Assembly (NCBI GenBank): GCA_964642545.1
Contig: CAZXQU010000003.1
Coordinates: 1-64,000, forward strand
Length of the DNA stretch: 64,000 nt
Direction of reading: 5' to 3'
From: QYOJ01 sp964642545
GTDB taxonomy: Bacteria > Bacteroidota > Bacteroidia > Bacteroidales > FEN-979
A program made the position numbers and the translations under genes. Shown here piece after piece: positions 1 through 7,629 of this stretch (the first letter of the stretch is position 1; each line of letters opens with the position of its first letter). Below the pieces are notes generated by a model. That model was not told where the DNA came from. It saw only the letters and a program-made list of their open reading frames with translations, and did not search any database.

Positions 1-1191
1 CTTAAATATAAGCGATGTATTGTTTCCTCCAAACCCAAAAGAGTTTGACATAACTAAATTTATATCAATATCCTGTATCAACTTGGTGACTGGTGTAAAA
101 TGAAGTTCAGGCATTGTCGTCTCCAGGTTCATGTTTGGAAGAACCATCCGATGAGTAAGGGCTAGAATCGAAAGAATTGCTTCAGCCGATCCTGCAGCAC
201 TGGTCATATGACCTGTGAAGGGTTTTGTCGAGCTCATTTTTGGAATATGCTCACCGAAAAGTCGCATAATAGCAAAGCCTTCTGCAATATCATTGTTATC
301 TGTGCCTGTACCATGAGCATTGATATAATCAATGGCAGATGCCTCTATGCCACCAACTTTTAGCGCTCGTTCCATGGCTATAAAAGCCCCTTTACCATCA
401 GGTGTTGAAGCTGTTTGATGGAATGCCTCACATGCATTCCCGTAGCCTGCAAGTTCTGCATAGATTTCACGGTTCCCTGCACGTGCAGCTTCCTCCGATT
501 CAAGAATCACATAGGCTGCTCCCTCTCCAAGAGTAATTCCGTTCCGGTTTGCGTCGAATGGCCGGCATGGCAACTTGTCGAGAATTTTCAGGGCATTAAA
601 ACCATTCAAATGAAAACTGGTGAGTGCTTCTGTGCCACCGGCAACCACTCTGTCAAGACGACCACTGCGAATCATTCTGGCACTCAACAGGATTGCGTTG
701 GCGGCAGAAGAACATGCTGTACTGATGGTGGTTAAATAATCACCTATTTGCAGTAGGTCAGCAATCTTCTCGGTACTGTCGGCACAGTCATATACATCGA
801 TATACTGATTTTTTGAATCGTTGGTAAGAAAGTCGTTAAAATAGAGTTCGCATTGATCCATTCCACCAACGGTTGTGGCGGAGATTAATCCAGTTCTAAG
901 GCTGGGAATCTTGTCAAGCTGCGCATGTTGAAATGCCTCTCTGGCTGCAATCATCCCAAGCAGGGCATTTCGTGAATAATTTGCAGGATCACTCAGGTGA
1001 GCAAGGGACAGAAGTTCTTTATTGCTATATGGAACCTCTGCAAAAGGGAACTCCTCTTTAAGTGGGGAATCTAAATGGTGTAGTTTTCCAATTCCAGATC
1101 TGGATGCTAAAATCGACTCGATAGTCTCAGGAAGGTTCCTGCCAATACTGGAAAGGATTCCGATTCCGGTAACCACTACCCGTTTGGCCAT
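1..1191 (-). CDS. Beta-ketoacyl-ACP synthase (FabF-like), 3' end cut by window edge
   Basis: This is a condensing enzyme that extends an ACP-bound acyl chain with malonyl-ACP. I translated it directly from the minus strand: the ATG is at 1191-1189 and the frame stays open to base 1, giving 397 codons with no stop. The catalytic triad is complete: Cys160 in STACSSA, His293 in NAHGTGT and His328 in KPFTGH. The glycine-rich SFGFGG motif near the C-terminus has been reached, so only a few residues are missing. It starts 3 bases after the upstream ACP gene ends. In this cluster it is one of three intact ketosynthases, and I infer that it takes part in polyene chain elongation. Confidence 0.9.
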   Translation of the reverse strand, partial: MAKRVVVTGIGILSSIGRNLPETIESILASRSGIGKLHHLDSPLKEEFPFAEVPYSNKELLSLAHLSDPANYSRNALLGMIAAREAFQHAQLDKIPSLRTGLISATTVGGMDQCELYFNDFLTNDSKNQYIDVYDCADSTEKIADLLQIGDYLTTISTACSSAANAILLSARMIRSGRLDRVVAGGTEALTSFHLNGFNALKILDKLPCRPFDANRNGITLGEGAAYVILESEEAARAGNREIYAELAGYGNACEAFHQTASTPDGKGAFIAMERALKVGGIEASAIDYINAHGTGTDNNDIAEGFAIMRLFGEHIPKMSSTKPFTGHMTSAAGSAEAILSILALTHRMVLPNMNLETTMPELHFTPVTKLIQDIDINLVMSNSFGFGGNNTSLIFK

Positions 1192-1194
1192 TCA

Positions 1195-1452
1195 TCAGGC
1201 TTTTTGATGCTCTGTGATGTATTCGGCCATTGTTCTGATTGAGTGGAATATCTTTTTCCCGTCTTTGGGATCTTCAATTTTTAGTCCGTATTTTTTCTCC
1301 AGGAGCACGATAAGTTCAAGTGCATCAATAGAGTCAAGTCCAAGACCCTCGCCAAATAATGGTGAGTCTGCCTCTATATCCTCCGGGGAAATATCTTCCA
1401 GGTTAAGCTGCTCAATAACTTCTCGTTTCAGTTTTTCAATTAATTCTTCCAT
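1195..1452 (-). CDS. Acyl carrier protein
   Basis: An 85-aa acidic carrier protein. The phosphopantetheine attachment serine is Ser41 in the motif GLDSIDALEL, which is the usual DSxxxxE/D signature. The size is typical of a discrete ACP. It lies between a cysteine-less ketosynthase-like gene (10 bases upstream) and an intact ketosynthase (3 bases downstream). It therefore probably carries the growing chain for these enzymes. It differs clearly from the second ACP of the cluster at 9890-10138, so the two may serve different acyl chains. Confidence 0.93.
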   Translation of the reverse strand: MEELIEKLKREVIEQLNLEDISPEDIEADSPLFGEGLGLDSIDALELIVLLEKKYGLKIEDPKDGKKIFHSIRTMAEYITEHQKA

Positions 1453-1462
1453 ATATGCCTCG

Positions 1463-2116
1463 TCACATTATTTTATATAATTCATCCATTGTCTCTTCAG
1501 AGAAAGGAAGAACCTTTCCTGATTTCTCCTTTGATATTTCCATTCCAGATGGCTCTACGAACATCAGAAGGGCTTCAAATTTATCTTTTACAAGGTCTAC
1601 CCATCCTGTCAAGCAAACATCAACCCTGTTATTTTGAAAAAGTTCATTCACATAGTCGAACAATTGCTTGCTTTCAAATTTCTCTGCGATGAGAAATGCA
1701 TTTTCACCATTCAGTCGGTGTCGAATACAAATCTCCCCGATCATGATATTAGGAAGCGTGTAAACAAACACAGAAGGGCTTGGAAAATACTGGGAACGAT
1801 TGCTGATACTCTCTTGATGAACCAAATCTGTATCCAGACTGGAGTTTGCATTCGCCAATACTACACCCACGCGTTTCTTATCGTACAGATCCAGCTTAAC
1901 GTGTCTGAAAACCAGCTCCGAAGCAATGAATCCAAGCTTGCTCAAAGGGTCCATCTTGTAAAACTTCGGATAACCCAGGTCGAGTCTTTTAAAGAACGGT
2001 TTTATAAACTCTGCAAAAGTAATAAAATTTTCATCATGATATTCTATTCCTTCGTTCACCCTAACGTGCCCCGGTCTGATCAGCGAATAGGAAGAGATGA
2101 TGTTGTTCATGTTCAC
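1463..2116 (-). CDS. Truncated ketosynthase-like protein without catalytic cysteine (chain-length-factor-like)
   Basis: A 217-aa protein, about half the length of a ketosynthase. Residues about 80-145 resemble the N-terminal half of a beta-ketoacyl synthase, but the expected cysteine is replaced: the segment reads VFVYTLPNIMIGE (about residues 117-129). No His-containing motif of the C-terminal half is present. The start codon overlaps the stop of the upstream ketosynthase by 4 bases (ATGA type), which suggests translational coupling and a paired complex. Small ketosynthase-N-terminal-like proteins are known in Bacteroidota aryl-polyene and flexirubin clusters. The role is inferred as structural partner or chain-length control, not catalysis. 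Confidence 0.7.
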   Translation of the reverse strand: MNMNNIISSYSLIRPGHVRVNEGIEYHDENFITFAEFIKPFFKRLDLGYPKFYKMDPLSKLGFIASELVFRHVKLDLYDKKRVGVVLANANSSLDTDLVHQESISNRSQYFPSPSVFVYTLPNIMIGEICIRHRLNGENAFLIAEKFESKQLFDYVNELFQNNRVDVCLTGWVDLVKDKFEALLMFVEPSGMEISKEKSGKVLPFSEETMDELYKIM

Positions 2117-3285
2117 CCTTTTTCAAAAATTATAGCTGCATTACACCCACCAAAACCAGAAGCACTTTTCAGGAAACTTGTGATCTCTCTCTTTTCATTG
2201 TTGGCAATAACATGGATAGGTTCCGGAACGCCCAGCGATTCGAAACCGGCTGATCTGATAAGCATCTGATCTCTCAGGGACTGCACAGATGCTACGGATT
2301 CAATCATTCCTGCTGCTCCCAGGGTGTGTCCCCAATACCCTTTAAAACTATTCACCGGAGTGTCCAGTAATCCGGCCAGTGCAATAGCTTTTGATTCCAT
2401 CTCATCATTAAACGGTGTTGCCGTTCCATGCGCATTGACAAATCCGATATCAGCAGGGGAGAGGTTTGCCTCCTTCATGGCATTTAGCATGGCAAAACCC
2501 AGCTCTTCACCTGTTCGGGATGGGCCGGAAATATGATTTGCATCGTTTGATGTCGCTGCTCCGGTGATTTTGATCCCGATCGGGGAACTTTTTTCCATTT
2601 TGGAAGTCAAGACCATCGTTCCAGCCCCTTCACCAAGTGAAAGCCCGTCGCGTAAGGCATCGTAAGGCCGACAAGGGGTCGGGCTTAAGGATTGGAAGGA
2701 CTGAAACCCTGCTATTACAAATTCTGAGAGGATATCACCACCAGTTACAATAGCCTGATCATACATCCCCGAACTCAGATACCTGAAGGCTGTCATTAAG
2801 GCTATGATGCCAGAAACACATGCATTTGATATGATAAGAGGGGGATTGGAAAAACCGTAAAAATCTGTGATAATCCGCGCTAACTCCCACAGATAGATTC
2901 GGCGATGAGGAAATAGAGCTCGATTTCTCTCTTCTAACAGGTCGATGTTCCCTTTGGTTGTGGAGAGTACAAAGAGTGTTTTCTGATCCTGAAACTTGTA
3001 TGGAAGCTCTTTAATGGCATCATGAATGGAAATAATTAGAAATTTCTCCAATCTTGTAAAGGAGGATGAATCTGTTTTTTTTTGATAATGCTTCAGGACA
3101 GCCATAAATTGCTCTTCCAGGATGCCGGAATCGACCAGAGAAAGCGGAAGAGAGGATGGGAAAAGATGAGGATCTGAGGTTATATGGATACCTATTCGCC
3201 CGGCCATCAGGGCCTCCATATTAGCCGAGGTTGTAAATCCAAGAGAGGTGATGATGTTGTCGCCGGCAATATAGATGGGTCTCAT
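2113..3285 (-). CDS. Beta-ketoacyl-ACP synthase
   Basis: A 390-aa condensing enzyme with a full catalytic triad: Cys156 in SNACVSGI, His286 in NAHGTAT and His320 in GYWGHTLGAAG. It is shorter and more divergent in its first 100 residues than FabF. Its stop overlaps the start of the cysteine-less ketosynthase-like gene, so the two are likely made together and may form a heterodimer comparable to KS-alpha/CLF pairs. It lies 10 bases downstream of a thioesterase gene. I infer a role in extending the aryl-polyene chain; its exact substrate cannot be read from the sequence. Confidence 0.9.
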   Translation of the reverse strand: MRPIYIAGDNIITSLGFTTSANMEALMAGRIGIHITSDPHLFPSSLPLSLVDSGILEEQFMAVLKHYQKKTDSSSFTRLEKFLIISIHDAIKELPYKFQDQKTLFVLSTTKGNIDLLEERNRALFPHRRIYLWELARIITDFYGFSNPPLIISNACVSGIIALMTAFRYLSSGMYDQAIVTGGDILSEFVIAGFQSFQSLSPTPCRPYDALRDGLSLGEGAGTMVLTSKMEKSSPIGIKITGAATSNDANHISGPSRTGEELGFAMLNAMKEANLSPADIGFVNAHGTATPFNDEMESKAIALAGLLDTPVNSFKGYWGHTLGAAGMIESVASVQSLRDQMLIRSAGFESLGVPEPIHVIANNEKREITSFLKSASGFGGCNAAIIFEKG

Positions 3286-3295
3286 TTTCCGGTTA

Positions 3296-3718
3296 TCAGA
3301 TTAATCCCCAATGCTTTTTCCATCCCAGAAAGAATTCGGGTGATGTTAACAAAAGTTCTCCATCAGGGGTCAGAAAAACCTGAACAGTACTGCCTGTGGC
3401 TGAAATTTCCATATCGGATTTCCGGAAAATTTTATACTCGAAAAGAATCTTTGCCGCCTCGGAGTTGACAAACGTTGTTTCAACGATGGCATTTTCCCCA
3501 TATTTCAGTGGCTTTTTATAATCACAAAGTACTTTAACAATGGGTATCATAACATTGTGCTTGTAAACATCAAGGTATCCAAGGCCATATCGTTCTCCAA
3601 ACGCTTCCCGTCCATCTTCGAAATACTTAAGGTAATTTCCGTGCCAGACGATCTGCATCGAATCAACCTCTCCAAACCGAACCTTCACTTCCATACGATC
3701 AACGAGCTCCTTCATCAT
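3296..3718 (-). CDS. Acyl-CoA/acyl-ACP thioesterase (4-hydroxybenzoyl-CoA thioesterase/YbgC-like hotdog)
   Basis: A 140-aa single-hotdog protein. The family motif is clear: an acidic residue (Asp19) in RFGEVDSMQIVWHGNYL, followed by YFEDGREAF. This matches the YbgC/4HBT pattern in which the Asp begins the catalytic helix region. Overlap with the ABC permease gene by 4 bases suggests coupled translation. Likely roles are hydrolytic release of a finished acyl chain, removal of aberrant chains from the ACP, or release of an aromatic acid; the sequence alone does not separate these. Confidence 0.82.
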   Translation of the reverse strand: MMKELVDRMEVKVRFGEVDSMQIVWHGNYLKYFEDGREAFGERYGLGYLDVYKHNVMIPIVKVLCDYKKPLKYGENAIVETTFVNSEAAKILFEYKIFRKSDMEISATGSTVQVFLTPDGELLLTSPEFFLGWKKHWGLI

Positions 3719-5016
3719 GAACTGATAGGTGGTCTAAGTTTTCTGTATATTGCAGCGATACAGATAGTTGCAGTAAAAAACAGCAGGAGTTTAATTACAT
3801 CCGGCAGGATATCAAGAATGGTACTTCCGCGCAGAAAAAGATCAAGAAATCCGGCATGCGCCCAGTTCAGAGGTGAAAAGGTCGCTACATGTTTCATTAT
3901 TCCTCCCATCAGATATACCGGGACCCACAATCCACCAATGGCTGCAAGGATCACAACGGAGACAGCGCCAAACGCAGCAGCCTGCTGATGAGTTTTTGAG
4001 ATGGTACCGATAAGTATTCCATACCCCAATGCCGCCAGACTAGATGCAATAGCAAGAACGGCAATGGCGAAATAGTTCGAACCAACTTCAAGGGAAGGCA
4101 TGTTAAATAGCGGAATAAGGAATATTCCAGCAAGAACCATCAGGACAAACTGGGTGAAACAAACAAAAAGATAGACTCCTACTTTGGCCATGAAAATGGT
4201 CATATAAGATATCGGAATGGTCATTAGCCTGATCAAGCTGCCCTCTTCCCTCTCTTTGATGATGCTGCTTGTAAGGGGAATCACAATGAAAAACATAGCA
4301 AAAATTGCCCAGGAGGGAACATTATGCTGAGTGGTAGTAGGTAGAATCTCCTCTTTTACACCTGATGGAAATATCTCAGTGAAATAGACAGATTGCTGAT
4401 AATCGACAATAGGCATATTGAACTTGGGAAAGAGCTTTCTTAACTCTTCCTGAAACGTTTCAAATATAATCCTGGATTCAATTCGAGAATTAAATTCTTT
4501 GGTAGCACTCAGAAAAGCATTCCGGAATGAATTTCTGACTGCAGGATCAAAATAGATCAGGATCTCCACTGAGTCGTTATTGGTCACCCCAGCCAGAATA
4601 TCCTGGTCAGGCATCATCAGGCTCGTCATGGTTTTGTTTACGAGCAACCGGATCTTTGTGCGGAGTCTTTCGGAGGTGTGTTCCGGAATTACAACAGCTA
4701 TTTGATACGATCCTTCCAGTACTTTCTGGCGTGCTGATTCCTGGGTTAAAGGAATAGAATTGATCTCCCTGATAAGGGTGAATATTCTGGCTTCTGACAG
4801 TCCCTGTTGAAACTTGTTCCCGACAGAATCATTATCTAAGTTGACATAGAGAACAGGGACCTGCGGTTCCTTGGAGACTGTACTCCATCCAAACTCCTGC
4901 ATCATGGAGAGGACGACTACCATCACCGTGGGCATCAGGAAAAGGACGATCAACCCTGCCGGGTCGCGGATCAGGATCAGCCACTCTTTTCTATATGCTG
5001 AAAAAAATTTATACAT
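3715..5016 (-). CDS. ABC-2 type transporter permease
   Basis: A 433-aa integral membrane protein. One transmembrane helix lies near residues 18-36, followed by a large extracytoplasmic domain (about 40-230) and a cluster of five or so helices in the C-terminal half. This is the layout of the ABC2_membrane_3 type of exporter permease. Its partner ATPase is encoded 4 bases upstream. Within the pigment cluster it probably moves the polyene lipid or a precursor across the inner membrane. The large periplasmic loop is usual in this subfamily. Confidence 0.88.
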   Translation of the reverse strand: MYKFFSAYRKEWLILIRDPAGLIVLFLMPTVMVVVLSMMQEFGWSTVSKEPQVPVLYVNLDNDSVGNKFQQGLSEARIFTLIREINSIPLTQESARQKVLEGSYQIAVVIPEHTSERLRTKIRLLVNKTMTSLMMPDQDILAGVTNNDSVEILIYFDPAVRNSFRNAFLSATKEFNSRIESRIIFETFQEELRKLFPKFNMPIVDYQQSVYFTEIFPSGVKEEILPTTTQHNVPSWAIFAMFFIVIPLTSSIIKEREEGSLIRLMTIPISYMTIFMAKVGVYLFVCFTQFVLMVLAGIFLIPLFNMPSLEVGSNYFAIAVLAIASSLAALGYGILIGTISKTHQQAAAFGAVSVVILAAIGGLWVPVYLMGGIMKHVATFSPLNWAHAGFLDLFLRGSTILDILPDVIKLLLFFTATICIAAIYRKLRPPISS

Positions 5017-5020
5017 TTTT

Positions 5021-5773
5021 TTAGTCCCTGAGCCCTTTACCTGTTAAACCCAGAAATAAGTTCTCCAGGTTCTTAAATTCCGGATTTTTCTCTACCAACT
5101 CTTTTGGATTACCGATGGCTATAATTCTTCCTGAATCGAGGATTGCAACACGCGTACACAGCTTCTCCGCCTCTTCCATATAATGTGACGTATAGATGAT
5201 CGTAGTTCCGGTTTCACGCAATTCACGGAGAAACTCAAGGATCACATTACGCGATTGAACATCAATCCCAACAGTAGGTTCATCGAGAAACAGGATTTTG
5301 GGCTTGTGAAGCAATCCGGCTATCAGGTTAACCCTTCGCTTCATACCTCCTGAGTAGTTTGACACTTTCTTGCGTGCAAATTTCTCCAGTCCAAACCGTA
5401 CGAGGTATTCGTCGATGCGCTCTTTCAGGATTTTCCCTCTCAAACCATACATATTACCAAAAAACTGGAGGTTCTCCAATCCGGTTAATGTTGGATAAAG
5501 GGCCACCTCCTGAGGAACAACTCCGATGATGTATTTTATCTTCTCATGATCAGCACGGATATCCAGTCCATCAATAGTGGCCTCGCCTCTGGTAGGAGGG
5601 AAGAGGCCGCTTAGGATGGAAATCGTCGTCGTTTTTCCGGCACCATTAGGTCCAAGGAGTCCGAATATTTCATCTTTGAATATATCCAGAGATATCGAGT
5701 TGACAGCTGGTACCTCAGCTCCTTTATAGAATTTGGTCAGATCCCGAATCCCGATTATGGATTCTTTTATCAT
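5021..5773 (-). CDS. ABC transporter ATP-binding protein
   Basis: A 250-aa ATPase with all nucleotide-binding motifs: Walker A GPNGAGKTT (41-49), signature NYSGGMKRR (139-147), Walker B ILFLDEPTVGID (160-171) and switch His197. The sequence resembles the CcmA/drug-export branch that pairs with ABC-2 permeases. It sits between the BtrH-like gene and its permease with only a few bases on each side, so it belongs to the same transcription unit. It powers export of the cluster product by inference from position. Confidence 0.93.
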   Translation of the reverse strand: MIKESIIGIRDLTKFYKGAEVPAVNSISLDIFKDEIFGLLGPNGAGKTTTISILSGLFPPTRGEATIDGLDIRADHEKIKYIIGVVPQEVALYPTLTGLENLQFFGNMYGLRGKILKERIDEYLVRFGLEKFARKKVSNYSGGMKRRVNLIAGLLHKPKILFLDEPTVGIDVQSRNVILEFLRELRETGTTIIYTSHYMEEAEKLCTRVAILDSGRIIAIGNPKELVEKNPEFKNLENLFLGLTGKGLRD

Positions 5774-5775
5774 CT

Positions 5776-6780
5776 TCAGATCTTGATTTTGTCAAGTTTT
5801 TTGTAAATCTCCTCTTCCTTAAACGAGATTTCGGTAAGCATGTCAGCCAGCATCCCATAATCTTCTACAGGTTCAGACCTTGCTTTGCAGTTTCGTGCAG
5901 CAATGTAGGAAAACTCTCTCCATTGGTTTGCAACTTTGCCCATCATTTCTGATGCTTCAAGGAGTGTAGGATTGCTAAATCTCTCTCCTGCCTCTTTAAG
6001 GAAGGCTCCATAAATATACCGGAAGCCAGCCCCCCCGGTACCTACCTCTTCTGCCATTCTCAAAATTTGACCAAGGTAAAAAGATGCCTTCTCCTTACCA
6101 TGCTTTTTAGGCCACTTCCTTAAATCTTTCGCCATAAAACGCATCCCTTTTGTTCCAAGCAGGGGAATAGGGATCTTGGTCATTTCATAGACAGTTTTTG
6201 CGATGCCGTCAGTAACGGCTTTCTTAAGATCAACATCCTTATCCACCTGGTTGATCCAGTACATCTTCCCATGAGGTGCAAACGCTCCTTTTACCCAACG
6301 AACACGCTGCAGGTCAGAATAGGAGATGGTCTGAGGTTTCTCCAAAACGGTGTCGCTGACGTAATACGTATCTCCCTCTTTGCCATAAACTACCAGGTTG
6401 TGCATGTTGTAGTGCATGCGGTATTCAGGCGGGAAAAAGGGAAGGTTAAAGACGCCAACCTGCATGCCGGTGGGAATACCTTTTTCCAGGTTTCTGTCCA
6501 ATGCATCCATCGATTCTTTGGGGTCTTTGAATTTTTTAATCACAACGGCATCTGCCCCCATGCGCCTGGTCCCCCTCTTGAATATTGTATTCGGAATATT
6601 CCTGAATGATATCATTGGAGCATACTGGACCTTCAGAAATGGTATATAGGTAAAATAGAGTCCGTTCCCAATTCCAAAAGCCATCGGTTCGGAAATGTCC
6701 ATACCATAATGTTTAAACAGGTTTGATGTGGTCCCACTCTCACAATGTCCTGCCTGCCGGTGTGTGTAATCGATCATCAT
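5776..6780 (-). CDS. BtrH N-terminal domain protein, putative acyl-ACP:acceptor transferase
   Basis: A 334-aa protein. The N-terminus carries the BtrH-like signature: QAGHCESGTTSNLF, with adjacent His12 and Cys13, then a segment with FGIGNGLYF. BtrH of butirosin biosynthesis moves an acyl group from its ACP to an amine, using a cysteine-protease-like fold. By analogy this protein could transfer the finished polyene acyl group from an ACP to an alcohol or amine acceptor. It lies 2 bases upstream of the ABC ATPase gene and 1 base after the unknown 132-aa gene, so the three are probably co-translated. No cleavable signal sequence is visible, so it should act in the cytoplasm. Confidence 0.75.
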   Translation of the reverse strand: MMIDYTHRQAGHCESGTTSNLFKHYGMDISEPMAFGIGNGLYFTYIPFLKVQYAPMISFRNIPNTIFKRGTRRMGADAVVIKKFKDPKESMDALDRNLEKGIPTGMQVGVFNLPFFPPEYRMHYNMHNLVVYGKEGDTYYVSDTVLEKPQTISYSDLQRVRWVKGAFAPHGKMYWINQVDKDVDLKKAVTDGIAKTVYEMTKIPIPLLGTKGMRFMAKDLRKWPKKHGKEKASFYLGQILRMAEEVGTGGAGFRYIYGAFLKEAGERFSNPTLLEASEMMGKVANQWREFSYIAARNCKARSEPVEDYGMLADMLTEISFKEEEIYKKLDKIKI

Positions 6781-6781
6781 A

Positions 6782-7180
6782 TTATTTGATGTTTTTTAGT
6801 TGTTCAATGGTGATGTTGAAAGCTTCTGCATATTTAGCGAGCGTTTTTGCACTCAAACGAGCAAAAACGTTTGGTTTGAAATGACGCTTGACACGCCAGA
6901 CCGAGATTGAGGCCTGACCGCTAAGGGTCATCGGATCCATCAGGGTTTTCTCCATATAGAAATAGATTGGGCTTTTCTTCCCGGATAAAACCTCCTGGCG
7001 GGCGCGTTCGACCCGATCTGTTATTGACTCCCAGAATTGCTCAATAAAAATCTTATCAGAGTCGTCATGTCCCCGAACGCGTTGATCATAATTCCCCTTC
7101 TCGTCATACGAATAGAAGACCTCCCTGTGATGCCCGTGGTTCGGATTTTTGTATTTATAATCGAATTTCAGTTCTTCCAT
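6782..7180 (-). CDS. Conserved-looking hypothetical protein, 132 aa
   Basis: I do not recognise this protein. It is charged, has no signal peptide or membrane helix, and begins with a His-rich stretch (NPNHGHHREVFYSYD). The last 25 residues read LSAKTLAKYAEAFNITIEQL, which resembles the third-to-fifth helices of an XRE-type helix-turn-helix domain, but no complete domain precedes it. The gene ends 1 base before the BtrH-like start, which suggests that the two products act together. A regulatory or a scaffold role for the transfer step are both possible. Confidence 0.65.
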   Translation of the reverse strand: MEELKFDYKYKNPNHGHHREVFYSYDEKGNYDQRVRGHDDSDKIFIEQFWESITDRVERARQEVLSGKKSPIYFYMEKTLMDPMTLSGQASISVWRVKRHFKPNVFARLSAKTLAKYAEAFNITIEQLKNIK

Positions 7181-7218
7181 AATATACTATTTTGAAATTG
7201 TGTGCGAAAATAAGGAAA

Positions 7219-7629
7219 TTATCCAATTAAAAATATTTTCAGCTGACAAGAAGCAATAAGCTCATTGTTAAGGAACACTTCGCCCAAAACGACAGATGCA
7301 TCAAATACTTCATGTTCAACGGTAATCCTTGTTTGGATCTCATCCCCTGAGGCCGGAAATCGTAAAATCTTTAAGTTTCTGATCCCTCCGATAAAACCAA
7401 TCGGAGGTTTCTTCACGGAAAGATCAGGTTTGGAACCAACACCGGCTGCAGCGGTTTGAGCCATGTTTTCCACGAGACCGGCTTCGGTAAAGATTCCATT
7501 ATCACAGAAGACATTATCATTCGTTATAAGAAATATGGTCTCCACGATACCTTCCTCAGCCCTTACCAACTTATCCACCATCACCATGGGTGGCTTTTGA
7601 GGAATATTTATTTCTTCAAGTGATGCCAT
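7219..7629 (-). CDS. Hotdog-fold 3-hydroxyacyl-ACP dehydratase-like protein (ApeP/FabZ-like)
   Basis: A 136-aa single-hotdog protein. I place the start at the ATG at 7629 (MASLEEINIPQK) rather than at 7701, because the longer form would run 94 bases into the upstream gene with a basic, unrelated leader. The motif EAGLVENMAQTAAA corresponds to the catalytic-helix region of FabZ-like dehydratases with a glutamate. The early segment PPMVMVDKLV also fits that family. Removal of water after each FabG reduction would yield the conjugated double bonds of a polyene. The usual FabZ histidine position reads FCDNGIF, so the active site is variant. Confidence 0.75.
   Translation of the reverse strand: MASLEEINIPQKPPMVMVDKLVRAEEGIVETIFLITNDNVFCDNGIFTEAGLVENMAQTAAAGVGSKPDLSVKKPPIGFIGGIRNLKILRFPASGDEIQTRITVEHEVFDASVVLGEVFLNNELIASCQLKIFLIG

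Noticed and set aside
1634..2269. 211-aa plus-strand open frame opposite the ketosynthase-like genes
   Set aside because: It spans two well-supported minus-strand genes with clear family motifs and has no recognisable domain; a shadow frame.
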